From the NCBI RefSeq assembly GCF_030384665.1, contig NC_083680.1, positions 1 to 64,000 on the forward strand: a DNA stretch of 64,000 nucleotides. The letters are read 5' to 3'. Source of the DNA: Lodderomyces elongisporus. Taxonomy: Eukaryota > Ascomycota > Pichiomycetes > Serinales > Debaryomycetaceae. Numbering within the stretch: position 1 is the first letter of the stretch; every line of letters starts with the position of its first letter. Position numbers and translations under genes: made by a program. The notes beneath the pieces are model-generated. The model ran no database searches, had not been told where the DNA came from, and worked only from the letters and a program-made list of their open reading frames with translations. Positions 37,587 to 47,853 of this stretch are shown here, piece by piece.

Positions 37587-38576
37587 ATGCGAGATTATTC
37601 ATCCATTGAGCCACTTCTCACTCGCAAAGGGCCTTTCAATGAATTTCCTGACCTGTACAATGCACCAGATGCTTTTGACTCGCTTAAAACGAGCCGGGTA
37701 TTGGTAATCGGCGCAGGTGGGTTAGGATGTGAGATTCTCAAGAATTTGGCTATGACCGGGTTCAGGCATATTCATGTTATAGATATGGACACCATAGACT
37801 TGAGTAATTTAAACCGACAGTTTTTGTTTCGTCATCATGATATAGGACAAAGCAAAGCTGAAGTTGCGGCAAAATTTATTCTGGAACGAATAAATGACCC
37901 TGATTTGGAGATTGTAGCGCATTACAAGAAGATTCAGGATATGGACCTTGACTTCTATTCTAGTTTCCAGTTGATTGTGAGTGGGTTGGACTCTGTTGAG
38001 GCCCGGAGATGGATCAATTCAACATTATTTCAAATTTTGCATGACTACGACTTGTATATTCCATTGATTGATGGAGGCACTGAAGGGTTTCGGGGCCAGA
38101 GCAGAGTGATTATCCCTGGTGTAACATCATGTTTTGAATGCAGCTTGGATTTGCTTAGTCCCAAAACCACTTATCCTGTGTGTACAATTGCAAACACGCC
38201 ACGACTACCTGAACATTGTATCGAATGGGCAAATCAAATGGAATGGCCCAAAACGTTCCCTGGAAAGAAATTTGATGCAGATGATCCCGAACAAGTTGAA
38301 TGGATGTTTCAAGTGGCCAAAAAGAGGGCTGATGAATTCAAGATAGATGGAGTAACCAAGAGTTTGACTTTGGGTGTTGTTAAGAATATTATACCTGCTA
38401 TTGCCTCGACAAATGCAATCATTGCAGCCAGCTGTTGCAATGAGGCATTCAAGTATGTTACTTCGCTGAACCCAATGTTGAACAATTATATGATGTACTC
38501 GGGAGATGACTCAATTTTTACATACACTTATGCTTATACGAAAAAGGATAATTGCCCTGTCTGTGGCAATGCTTAG
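37587..38576 (+). CDS. UBA3: UBA3, catalytic subunit of the NEDD8/Rub1-activating enzyme
   Basis: This 329-residue E1 subunit, with Ula1, adenylates and thioesterifies Rub1/NEDD8 and passes it to Ubc12 for cullin modification. The nucleotide-binding motif VLVIGAGGLGCEILKNLA is at about 38-55. DMDTIDLSNLNRQFLFR follows, the thioester Cys is in TTYPVCTIANTPRLPEH (Cys199), and zinc-binding CFEC (182-185) pairs with CPVC near the C-terminus. The protein stops just after CPVC, so the ubiquitin-fold E2-binding domain of animal UBA3 is missing, as in S. cerevisiae Uba3 (299 residues). An in-frame CTG (codon 23) would be Ser in the CTG clade. Confidence 0.93.
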   Translation: MRDYSSIEPLLTRKGPFNEFPDLYNAPDAFDSLKTSRVLVIGAGGLGCEILKNLAMTGFRHIHVIDMDTIDLSNLNRQFLFRHHDIGQSKAEVAAKFILERINDPDLEIVAHYKKIQDMDLDFYSSFQLIVSGLDSVEARRWINSTLFQILHDYDLYIPLIDGGTEGFRGQSRVIIPGVTSCFECSLDLLSPKTTYPVCTIANTPRLPEHCIEWANQMEWPKTFPGKKFDADDPEQVEWMFQVAKKRADEFKIDGVTKSLTLGVVKNIIPAIASTNAIIAASCCNEAFKYVTSLNPMLNNYMMYSGDDSIFTYTYAYTKKDNCPVCGNA

Positions 38577-38789
38577 CAAAGTGATAGCAAAAGAATAGAA
38601 TAGAAAAAGAACAGAAAACAGAATCGATTAAGAAGGTTTATAGAAGGTAATTACGTCTAGTGATTGCTGTTGATCACAAGTTCTCAAAGCTAGTGAAGTA
38701 AAAAAGAAAAAAAATTTAATTCAAATTTATTGCAAAATTTATCTGAATATGTGTACAAGTTTTAGTATATATATAGAGTTACTCCCCAT

Positions 38790-40103
38790 TTAATCTAACT
38801 TATTCATCTCTTCAAGTAGCGCCTGGTTGAACCCATCGATAGTATCGAGGTATATGTGATGGCCACTGTTCTTGAAGATCTTGACATTGCTCTTGTTATC
38901 TTTATGATAATTGTTTACAATTCTTGAACACAATTCTCCTCCTTTCTTGTCCATCCAATCTTCTTCGCCATACCACCATGATAGATTGCATTGCAACTTG
39001 TGGACGCCCTGAGCAATCAACGGATGCCGAGCATCGGCACCAGGTGCAAGCAAATAGTTTAGCATATATTCTCCACTTCCTCTTGCTTGGAAAATCCCAT
39101 ACGAGTACTTGTGTAATAAATCGGCTTCTCTTGGGTGTAGTTTGGCAAACCTTCTTGAGGACCATCCGCTCACCAACTTTGAGCCCAAAGGTCCACTCTT
39201 ACGGACCAATGTAAATGGTGAGATATTTTGCTCCCACAATCTCTTGAAATAATCTGGTACAAACACCTTTTTGCGATGTTTGATTATGGCGCCAGGCGAA
39301 CACATGACTAGTTTTTTGCAGAAAGATGGGTCACGTTGGATACCGTACATGGCCATTAGGTAAGCACCCATTGAATGTGCCATTATCAACAAGTTTTCCT
39401 TTTTGATTTGTTTTTGATCAAACCATGCCTGGTACGAGTCGTGAAACCAAGCTTGCACTTTTTCCAAATTGTCTGGATGGAAATGAGGTCGTGAACTGCA
39501 CCCATAGCCAAAGAGATCGATTGCGTGGATACACCAGTTTTTCTTTGTTGCAATAGCTTCAAAGTTTTTCAAATAAAAACCAAGACCTGCACCGTACCCG
39601 TGGATCATAACCAAGTGTTTCATATTCGGCAGATCCACTTCGGTTTTACCGCTGGGGTAGATAACAAATTCATTAATGTAATTGCCATTGTCATCGATTG
39701 GTACTTTTAGTACTTGAGATGAGCGACCCATATTGTCTGGGTTTGGATAAAACGGTAGTGTCGATAACAAGTCATGCTGAAACTTGAGCAGGTCGTGGCG
39801 TACTTTGTAATCTTCAAGTGATTCCTTTATACTAAGTGGGAAACTGTTGCTAAAGAGTTTGGAGAGTGGGACCGAGGTAGGGTGAGTTGGTCTTCGGTAT
39901 AATGATTGCGGAGTAGCTGCACTAGCATTGGTAGCTGCTGCAATTGGGTCAACTTGCAGAGTATCAACAAGACCAGGTGCTTTGTTATCCTTAGCTTGTC
40001 TTTTTAAAGGTCGTTGTCTTGTATTAAAATTTTGCCAGTTGTTTAATGAGAATGTGGAATCAGCAAGCACGGCTGAAGTACTTAAAACTCGCTTTTGCAA
40101 CAT
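38790..40103 (-). CDS. CLD1/ICT1-family alpha/beta hydrolase, probably mitochondrial
   Basis: This 437-residue member of the ABHD4/5-CLD1-ICT1-ECM18 group contains a cardiolipin phospholipase (Cld1) and a lysophosphatidic acid acyltransferase (Ict1). The fold is evident from HLVMIHGYGAGLGFYLKNFE (oxyanion strand), DLFGYGCSSRPHF, the nucleophile elbow MAHSMGAYLMAMYG, and the catalytic HHIYLD (HxxxxD). The nucleophile motif is A-H-S-M-G rather than strict GxSxG. ATG 40103 (MLQKRVLSTSAVLAD) gives a basic, hydroxyl-rich N-terminus that suits mitochondrial import; codons further upstream are not ATG. Assignment among CLD1, ICT1 and ECM18 cannot be made by eye. It converges on UBA3, and 5.9 kb of gene-free DNA lies upstream. 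Confidence 0.85.
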   Translation of the reverse strand: MLQKRVLSTSAVLADSTFSLNNWQNFNTRQRPLKRQAKDNKAPGLVDTLQVDPIAAATNASAATPQSLYRRPTHPTSVPLSKLFSNSFPLSIKESLEDYKVRHDLLKFQHDLLSTLPFYPNPDNMGRSSQVLKVPIDDNGNYINEFVIYPSGKTEVDLPNMKHLVMIHGYGAGLGFYLKNFEAIATKKNWCIHAIDLFGYGCSSRPHFHPDNLEKVQAWFHDSYQAWFDQKQIKKENLLIMAHSMGAYLMAMYGIQRDPSFCKKLVMCSPGAIIKHRKKVFVPDYFKRLWEQNISPFTLVRKSGPLGSKLVSGWSSRRFAKLHPREADLLHKYSYGIFQARGSGEYMLNYLLAPGADARHPLIAQGVHKLQCNLSWWYGEEDWMDKKGGELCSRIVNNYHKDNKSNVKIFKNSGHHIYLDTIDGFNQALLEEMNKLD

Positions 40104-41355
40104 TTCTTGAACCTTGATTTGCCACACCAAAAAAAAGACTAACTTGCTAAATGTGAAATAAAAAAAAAGGAAAATGTAGGAACAGACTGATGATGAAGTT
40201 GATGATGGTGATGTTGAAGATGATGAAAAATGTGATTAACGAGTATAGAGCTGTAAATGCTATTTGAAATACCAATCAGATTGCTAATCAAACAGCTCAC
40301 AGCCACTAGGAGATGTAAAACATCAAAAACAAGAACAAGAACAATAATAAAAAGAAAAGAAAAGAAAAGAAGAAGAAATAAAAAATTGGCGTTCTTTCTT
40401 TCCTATTTTTATTTTGGTATTTTGGTCTTGGAGATGTCTCTATTAGAATGACGAGTTGGTTGAGTTGGTTTTGTTGGTTTTGCAGGGAAGGGTAAAGGTC
40501 AGGTATAGGATATTGTATATAATGGTGACCAGTTATTTACCACTTTGGGATTTGGAACGAATGTTGGGGTGGCGCTGTCTTTCTTTGAGATGTGGTTCTA
40601 TAAACCCCTCGTGGATTTAGAATAATGTGTTGTTGTTTGACAACGGAATTCAGTTTTACAACTGCTGCTACTACTAGTACTACATCTTTGGGTTTTTGCA
40701 GTTTCTTTTTTTCTTTTGTTTCTTTTGCTCTTTCTCTTTCTCTCTTTCTTTCTCGACCTCAAGTTTTTTCTTTGGGAAGCAGTTTCAGTTTTTGTGACAT
40801 GTTTGACATGTCATCCATTTTTTGTTGTGTTTATTTTTATTTTATTTTTTTTGGAGGGAGGAAAGAGAAGGAAGAGGTCAATTTTTTGCAGCACGTATTG
40901 TCTCAAGATTCAATATAATTTTTGTTGAGCAGTAGTTATAATGATATGTTGACTACCACGAAAAGTTGACAACAAATTTTAAATATACTGCAACAATAGT
41001 TTCAACTTAAAGTGGGCTATAGTTAGCCACTGTTTTCAAGATAACCATATTTGGTATTTCAAATTCACTGCCTCCAAGTTTTTGCAATGCAAATTTAAAG
41101 TATGACTAGTTTTGATGCAAAAATGTTGAGAAATGTGAAGTAAGTACTAATCTTCCTCTTCACCTTTTCTTTTCTTTTTTTCTCATTATTTCAATAAAAA
41201 AAAAGGTTCGTGCTTCTGCAGAGATTTCAACAAAAAGAAGTAAAACAAGAAGATATTTCTCTTGATGTAAACTTGTCTTTATAATCTACATTTGATATTT
41301 CAATATACTTACTGTTCAACCCTAACAATTAGTATGAATATATTATTGTAAGTAC

Positions 41356-41365
41356 ATCACGTGAT
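41356..41365. promoter_or_regulatory. CACGTG E-box palindrome
   Basis: The perfect palindrome atcacgtgat lies within the long gene-free region, a candidate bHLH (Cbf1/Tye7-type) site. It is over 1.2 kb from the CLD1-like gene and 4.6 kb from the FET3-type gene. Confidence 0.35.
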
Positions 41366-42193
41366 CATCACTAACATCATTTGTTTTAAAAGCAAAGAGT
41401 TCTTCTCGTTTATTATTCAAATCTAAGTTTTTATTATTAAATAGAAAAGCCTCATTATATGTGGCGTTGATGAGTTTTTATTTAAATTTGAGTGCACCTT
41501 TTTTTTGTTTTGTTTTGTTTTTTGGTTCTACTTTCCTTAGATTGCAAGTTCTAATACATAATTTGATTGTGCATAAAGTGCCAAGAGGATAGGGAGGAAG
41601 AGGTCCCACAACCTGTCAAAAGTAAATAAATCAGATAAAAAAGTGATGAAATAATAAACAAGATAATAAAATGAAGGTGATGCTAGCAATTGGTTATTAT
41701 CTGTTTCTTTTTTTTTTTGGCTGATTAATTTATTTTAGGTCCGAGTGTTTAGTGTAGTTCCTCCATCCTAATTTGTTGATGTCAACTGAGTACAGTAGAA
41801 TATGAAAGTGGAAAGAGGAAAGACAAATAAATGACAAGACCGAGTTTAAGGAATACATCTTTTGTGTACTATATTTCAATCTCTTCTCCAACACTGGCCC
41901 TTTCTCTTTCTCTTTCTCTTTCTCTTTGACTTTGTCATCTTTCTCTTCCACTCTCTCCTTATTCTTTTCCTATTCTGTTTTTTTCTTTTTGCAAATTGGT
42001 GCTGGTGATGAAATATTATACCGAAATCGAGATATGATGCATTCTAAAAAGTTTATTATTGGAGGAACCAATTTATTAAAAAAACAAAGATTGTGTTTCA
42101 ATTCAAGTCTTGGCATTCAACTACATGTATTGTAATTTTCCAAAGTAGCCAACAAGTATTTTTTTTAGGGCAAAAACTAAAAAAACTAAAGAG

Positions 42194-42382
42194 GAACAGA
42201 AACAGAAACAGAAATAGAAACAGAAATAGAAACAGAAACAGAAACAGAAACAGAAACAGAAACAGAAACAGAAACAGAAACAGAAACAGAAACAGAAATA
42301 GAAACAGAAATAGAAACAGAAACAGAAACAGAAACAGAAACAGAAACAGAAACAGAAACAGAAACAGAAACAGAAACAGAAG
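42194..42382. repeat. Hexanucleotide (GAAACA)n array with GAAATA variants
   Basis: About 31 hexamer units, mostly gaaaca, with gaaata variants in the same local order near 42210-42228 and near 42296-42312, implying internal duplication of a longer block. It is open as an Arg-Asn repeat on + and a Leu-Phe repeat on -, but lacks a credible gene around it. Confidence 0.95.
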
Positions 42383-45300
42383 CAAAAGTTTACACGGTTT
42401 TCCTGAGGGATTTAGCTCTCGAAATTAACATCAACAATAACCATATAAAGCGCAAGGCTGAAACCGCAACCCACTATAAAATTGACGACAACTTTGAGAA
42501 AAAAAAAGATCAACTGCAAATTAAAAAACACTTTCTTTCCTTTTGAAGGAAGAGTATATATTAGACTAGTTCAAACGTAGACTTACGAAATTAGCTGTGT
42601 AGGTATTTGAAATGTTGATTGATATGGGTTCTTTTTTTAAAATTATATCTCATTCTATTATATTATTCTTTTTGACAGGTTCGTAGATCTATCAGATAAA
42701 ATAAACCAATATATTTCAAGCCTCTCTCTTTGGTGACAATAGGAATTTCTTGTAGTTGTAGTGGGTTGTAGTGGGTAATTGTAGTAGTTACACGCACAAC
42801 AAAATATAAATAGTAACAGTAAATATGGTACTGCATACAAATATACCAGACAGAAAAAAAAAGTGTCTGTCTGAATTTAATTTATTATTATTTTATGTTT
42901 TTTAATTTAAATTAATCTTTTTTTTTTTCTTTCTAACACACAAACAGACAAACAGACAGACAGACACATGCCATGTGCGACGTTCGCAGTTTTCTCAGAT
43001 GTTTAATTGGCTACGCTAGTTTTATCCTCCCCTCCTTCTGCTCCTTCTGCTCCTCCTTTTTAAATTCTTTTCATTAATTTTGCATTTACGAACCAAAAAA
43101 AAAAAAAGAAAAGAGAAAAAAACAGAGAAAAGAGAAAGTCAAGAAAAAAAAGAGAGTGACAGGAGAAGATGTTCCCCTTCCATTTCTTTCTTTGTGTTTG
43201 GAAGAGTCCATCGTCAAAAATGAATTATTTTTTTCACAAAAACATCAAAAAAAGGAATTGGACTAATAGTATTGGATAAGAGACTCAAACTAGTGAAGTG
43301 AATCATTGTCCAGTATTGAGCCTGTAGTGTACAAGCATGTGCTAATGCTACTTGACAGTACATTGTTGCACTTATTCTATAATGACCTCCTTACAATTGT
43401 AGTATGATTTATTGAACAATAACTTCCAAAAGAAAAATATAATACAACAAAAAGGGTGTATATCAAGAGCAGAATAATATCACTGGCTAAAGACAAATAA
43501 GAAGTCATACAACATGTAGATACAAACACACATACATATACAGACATATATACAGGCATTCTGATTTCTCTCCTTCTCTCTCTCCCTTTCTCCTTCACTC
43601 TCCTTACAATTTTCTTTCATTATATTTATTTGCATGTATCCTACTGCGATTGGCCAATATATATTTTAAAAGGCATTGATTTTCAACTCTTATACTCTGC
43701 ACCTCTTTGTTTCCTTCTGCTGCATGAAAAAGAAAAAGTTATTATCTTTCAGCTGCTTGCGAGGAACGGACTTGTAGATGGTGGCTGTCTTTTGTCTTTT
43801 GTCTTTCATTTATTTTTTAAGGGAGAAGCAGAGGTTATGACTTGTGTCTGAGTGTTATTGTTTCACGAACAATAGTAGCGCAATTGTAGTTGAAAAATAA
43901 AAGAATACTTGCTAATAAAATTTTTTAGTTTGTTAGGTATCAATATTGGTATCGATTAGTCTCTGATTGGTTCAATGGATATACAAAGTAATGCCTTTTC
44001 TCAATTGCTCTTAACCACGGTTGAAACTTTTTTTCTTTCCCACTCTTTTCATTTTACAAACCATGGCGGGGTCGGGAAGGGGTGTGTGTATGGAAAAAAA
44101 AATGAAAAATTACGGGTTAGTAATTGGGTATAGATTAAGATGGAGAAAGAGAGGAGGAAATAGAAATTCTTTCAACTTTACCAGAAGTTTTCCGCAAAGT
44201 AATCGAAGAACACAACCATATCTCGGTTTCCTTTTTCCTTTTTCCTTTTTCCTTTACCCTTTGAACTCTTAAACTCCATTTTATTGGAGGAAGAAGCCGC
44301 CTTATGTACACTAAAATTTAAAAAATGAAGGAAAATACAACAGAGTATGGCATCGGAAACGAAAAAAAAAAGGTGGAAAGATAAAGTAGTTGAATGTTGG
44401 TTATTGTTCTTCCTTGAAAGATGAAAGATATAAAAAAAAAATTACAAAAATTTAAAAAAAATTTCACAAGGGAAAAGTACAATAATAAAAAAATAAATTA
44501 ATATTTAAAGAACTAAAAAAAAATTCAGTGTCTGCAGACATTAAATTTAAAAAAAAATAGAGAGAGAGAGAAAGATAAATTATAAGATCAATCTGATAAT
44601 CAAATTGGGGTGGAAAAAAAAAAGACAAAAAATTTCAGTGTCCGAGAACGAATGAAATTTTATTGACTAACCAACGCGAATCTCATTGGCTGAAGGAACG
44701 AAAAAAAAAAATAAAGAAAGAGAGAAAGAGAAAGTAAGAACAAAAACATATTGTAAGAATGCTAAATGTTAATTTATGCAATGCCTCAAAGGCTAATGTG
44801 CCTTGTGTTACTATTGAAATTGAGTACTCCATCCTATTCTTCTCTATTTTTCTTCAAAATAAACCAGTTTTTTGTAACATACATACAAAGGGACAACAAA
44901 AGTAAAAAAAAAAAATTGGAGCTGACTCTGTTTATTATTCTCACACACAGTATATGCACGTAGGTGAAAAATCATGCAAGTGCTACCAGCTGCAAATTTT
45001 CTCTACCAATCCTTTGTCCAAAAAAAATTAAAAAAAACAAAAACAAAAATTACCTGATCTTTAGTCTCTTCTGTAACTTTCTTTTTTGCAAGCCGTACAT
45101 CAACAAACAGGTTTCCATCTACAACATTTTACCATCCAGCTAAGAGAAAATAGTTCAAAGAGCCAAGAAAAAAAATGAACATCAACTTCAAACAAACAAA
45201 CAAACAAACAAACTCCCGTACTTTGATTGAATAGATAGCTTCCAAACACTCTCACCTCCATCATACATTTTCATAATTTATATATATATTTATTTTAGTT

Positions 45301-45957
45301 GTTAGGCAGAAGCATACCCGCTAGTTCACTCACCATTTTCTATTCGGGAAAGCGCTTCACAATGCAAAGCACATCATTCCTAGGTCTCTAATAGTCACAG
45401 TTACTTAATTAACCATAGGAAATAAAATAATTAAACTATAACAATTTCAATCAAAATTGTATACAAATTGTACACAAATTGTATACATCACATTAAAGGA
45501 AGAATATGATGGAGAATAATATCAAACAAGCAAAAAAAATCAGGAGAAGAAAAGGGATTCTTGACGATGTGCTGTATATTTGTATATATATATATAAAGG
45601 ATTGATGAGATCCCATTTCTCATGAGCTAATTTTCCTTTTCTTCTTTTGGTTCTTTCTTTTCTTCTCTTTTTCTTTTTCTTTTTTGTTCTTTGGGTTCTC
45701 ATTTGATTACAATCATACATACATACATACATACTTCATATCAACCTTAGATTCAAGGATAATAGTAGTAGTAGTGCTAGTGGCGGTGAACGAGATATAC
45801 TTGTATTTGACACACTTTAGCCAAGAGAGATTGATACTACTAGATTCCCACAAAGGTTTTATTTTTTTCTTATTTTCCCAATAAAAAAAAAAAATACAAA
45901 GAAACAAGAACATTTTCAAAAAAAAATATAAATACTTCATAAAAAAGAAGAAAAAGG

Positions 45958-47853
45958 ATGAATAGTGTATTAACATTATTCATTGTAACCTTGTCCATCT
46001 TGTTGGGTGGTGCAAATGCAGAAACACATACTTGGTGGTTTAAGACCACTTATGTGAATGCCAACCCCGATGGTGTGTTTGAACGTCCCATGATTGGTTT
46101 TAATGACTCATGGCCATTACCTACCCTCAGAGTAAAGAAGGGCGACAGAGTCCAAATATACTTAACCAATGGTTTTGATGACAGAAACACCTCGTTGCAT
46201 GTCCACGGATTGTTCCAAAAAGGTACTAATCAGATGGATGGACCAGAGATGGTTACCCAATGTCCTATTCCACCAGGAGAAACATTTTTGTACAATTTTA
46301 CTGTTGATGATCAAGTTGGTACTTATTGGTACCACTCCCACACAATTGGCCAATACGGTGATGGTATGAGAGGTGTCTTTATCATTGAAGATGACGATTT
46401 CCCATACGACTATGATGAGGAAGTTGTGATGACACTTGGTGAACACTATCACGAAAGCGCTGATGTCTTGATCCCCAAATTCATGTCTAGATTCAACCCC
46501 ACTGGTGCCGAGCCCATTCCTGCAAATTTCTTGGTCAATGAAACCAGAAACAATACCTGGAAGGTTGAGCCAAACAAGACATATTTGTTGAGGATTATCA
46601 ACACTGGTGGATTTGTGTCACAGTACCTTTGGATGGAGGACCATGACTTTACCATTGTTGAAGTTGATGGTGTATATGTAGAAAAAAACACTACTGATTT
46701 GCTTTATATCACCGTTGCTCAAAGATATTCTGTCTTGATCACCACCAAGAATTCAACCGATAAAAATTATGCAATGATGAATAGAGTCGATATCGACATG
46801 TTGGACTTGATTCCAGACGACTTGGAATTGAATGGTACCAATTACATTGTGTATGATGAAAAGAAGTTTGAAGAAGAAAAGCCCAAACCATACTTGTTGG
46901 ACTCGATTGATGATTTCTTTGACGATTTCTACTTGAAGCCACTCTCAAAAGAAAAGTTGCTCGATGATGCTGACTACACCATCACCATTGATGTTCAAAT
47001 GGATAACTTGAATGATGGTGTCAATTATGCCTTTTTCAACAATATCACATACACTAGACCCAAGATTCCAACTTTGCTCACTGCATTATCTGCTGGTGAA
47101 TTTGCCACCAATGAGTTGGTTTACGGTACAAACACCAATACATTTGTCTTGGAAAAAGATGATGTTATTGACATTGTGCTTAACAACTTGGATACCGGTA
47201 AGCATCCATTCCATTTGCATGGACACGTTTTCCAATTGATTGAGAGACACGAGAGTATTGATGATGACCAGGACCCAGTGCTTTTTGACGCTTCAAACCA
47301 CGCTGAAAGACCAGAGTATCCAATGCTTAGGGATACTGTTTATGTGAACCCACAATCATACATTGTGATGAGATTTAGAGCTGATAACCCAGGTCTCTGG
47401 ATGTTCCACTGCCATATTGAGTGGCATTTGGACCAAGGTTTGGCCATTGTCCTTGTTGAAGATCCATTAACCTTGCAACAAACCAAATCTCAACAATTGA
47501 CTGAAAACCACAAGGATATCTGTAGAAAGGCTGGTATTCCTTTGGAAGGTAATGCTGCGGCAAATGCAGAAAACTTTTTGGACTTGACTGGTGAAAATAT
47601 TCAACAAAAGAGATTACCAACTGGGTTTACTGCCAGAGGTATTGTTGCCTTGGTGTTTTCTTGTGTTGCTGGTATCCTTGGATTGGCTGCAATTGCATTC
47701 TACGGTATGCAAGATATCACGGATGTTGAGGAGAGAGTTGCTAGAGATTTGGATGTTGATTTCGATGAGGAAGGCGACGATGATTATATCTCAGAAGATG
47801 TTGCAAAAGACTCCAACAATTCATTAGTTGGAGATTCCAGTAGAAGAATTTGA
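45958..47853 (+). CDS. FET3-type multicopper ferroxidase, copy 1
   Basis: This 631-residue type I membrane multicopper oxidase oxidises Fe(II) outside the cell for uptake with an Ftr1-type permease. Signal peptide 1-21 ends GGANA|ETHTWWF. Copper ligands are in HVHG (81-84), YWYHSHT (124-129), HPFHLHGH and HCHIEWHL. An acidic residue equivalent to the yeast Fe(II) ligand is kept at Glu162 in GEHYHE, although yeast has Trp at the next position. A single C-terminal helix (GIVALVFSCVAGILGLAAIA) is followed by an acidic tail. Many N-glycosylation sequons are present. ATG 45958 follows an A-rich leader. A closely similar copy lies downstream on the same strand. Confidence 0.92.
   Translation: MNSVLTLFIVTLSILLGGANAETHTWWFKTTYVNANPDGVFERPMIGFNDSWPLPTLRVKKGDRVQIYLTNGFDDRNTSLHVHGLFQKGTNQMDGPEMVTQCPIPPGETFLYNFTVDDQVGTYWYHSHTIGQYGDGMRGVFIIEDDDFPYDYDEEVVMTLGEHYHESADVLIPKFMSRFNPTGAEPIPANFLVNETRNNTWKVEPNKTYLLRIINTGGFVSQYLWMEDHDFTIVEVDGVYVEKNTTDLLYITVAQRYSVLITTKNSTDKNYAMMNRVDIDMLDLIPDDLELNGTNYIVYDEKKFEEEKPKPYLLDSIDDFFDDFYLKPLSKEKLLDDADYTITIDVQMDNLNDGVNYAFFNNITYTRPKIPTLLTALSAGEFATNELVYGTNTNTFVLEKDDVIDIVLNNLDTGKHPFHLHGHVFQLIERHESIDDDQDPVLFDASNHAERPEYPMLRDTVYVNPQSYIVMRFRADNPGLWMFHCHIEWHLDQGLAIVLVEDPLTLQQTKSQQLTENHKDICRKAGIPLEGNAAANAENFLDLTGENIQQKRLPTGFTARGIVALVFSCVAGILGLAAIAFYGMQDITDVEERVARDLDVDFDEEGDDDYISEDVAKDSNNSLVGDSSRRI

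Larger units (their letters stand above)
40104..45957. other. 5.85-kb gene-free region between the CLD1-like and first FET3-type genes
   Basis: This is by far the longest non-coding stretch in the window and lies between divergent promoters. Frames up to about 110 codons occur but are low complexity or shadows. Contents seen: a (TTTCTC)n tract near 41900-41927, a long hexanucleotide GAAACA array (42194-42382), aaac repeats (about 45190-45211), many poly-A/T runs, an atcacgtgat palindrome (41356-41365) and several CCAAT/ATTGG elements (for example attggccaat near 43651). No tRNA A/B boxes, transposon termini or large inverted repeat were found by eye. It could be an extended FET3 control region, host a long non-coding RNA, or have a chromosomal role; the sequence does not decide. 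Confidence 0.6.

Noticed and set aside
42098..42428. Arg-Asn and Leu-Phe repeat proteins across the hexamer array
   Set aside because: They are pure repeat translation with no conserved flanking sequence.
40104..45957. Centromere in the long gene-free region
   Set aside because: No large inverted repeat, or conserved element set beyond a single CACGTG, was visible, so I list it only as one possible explanation.
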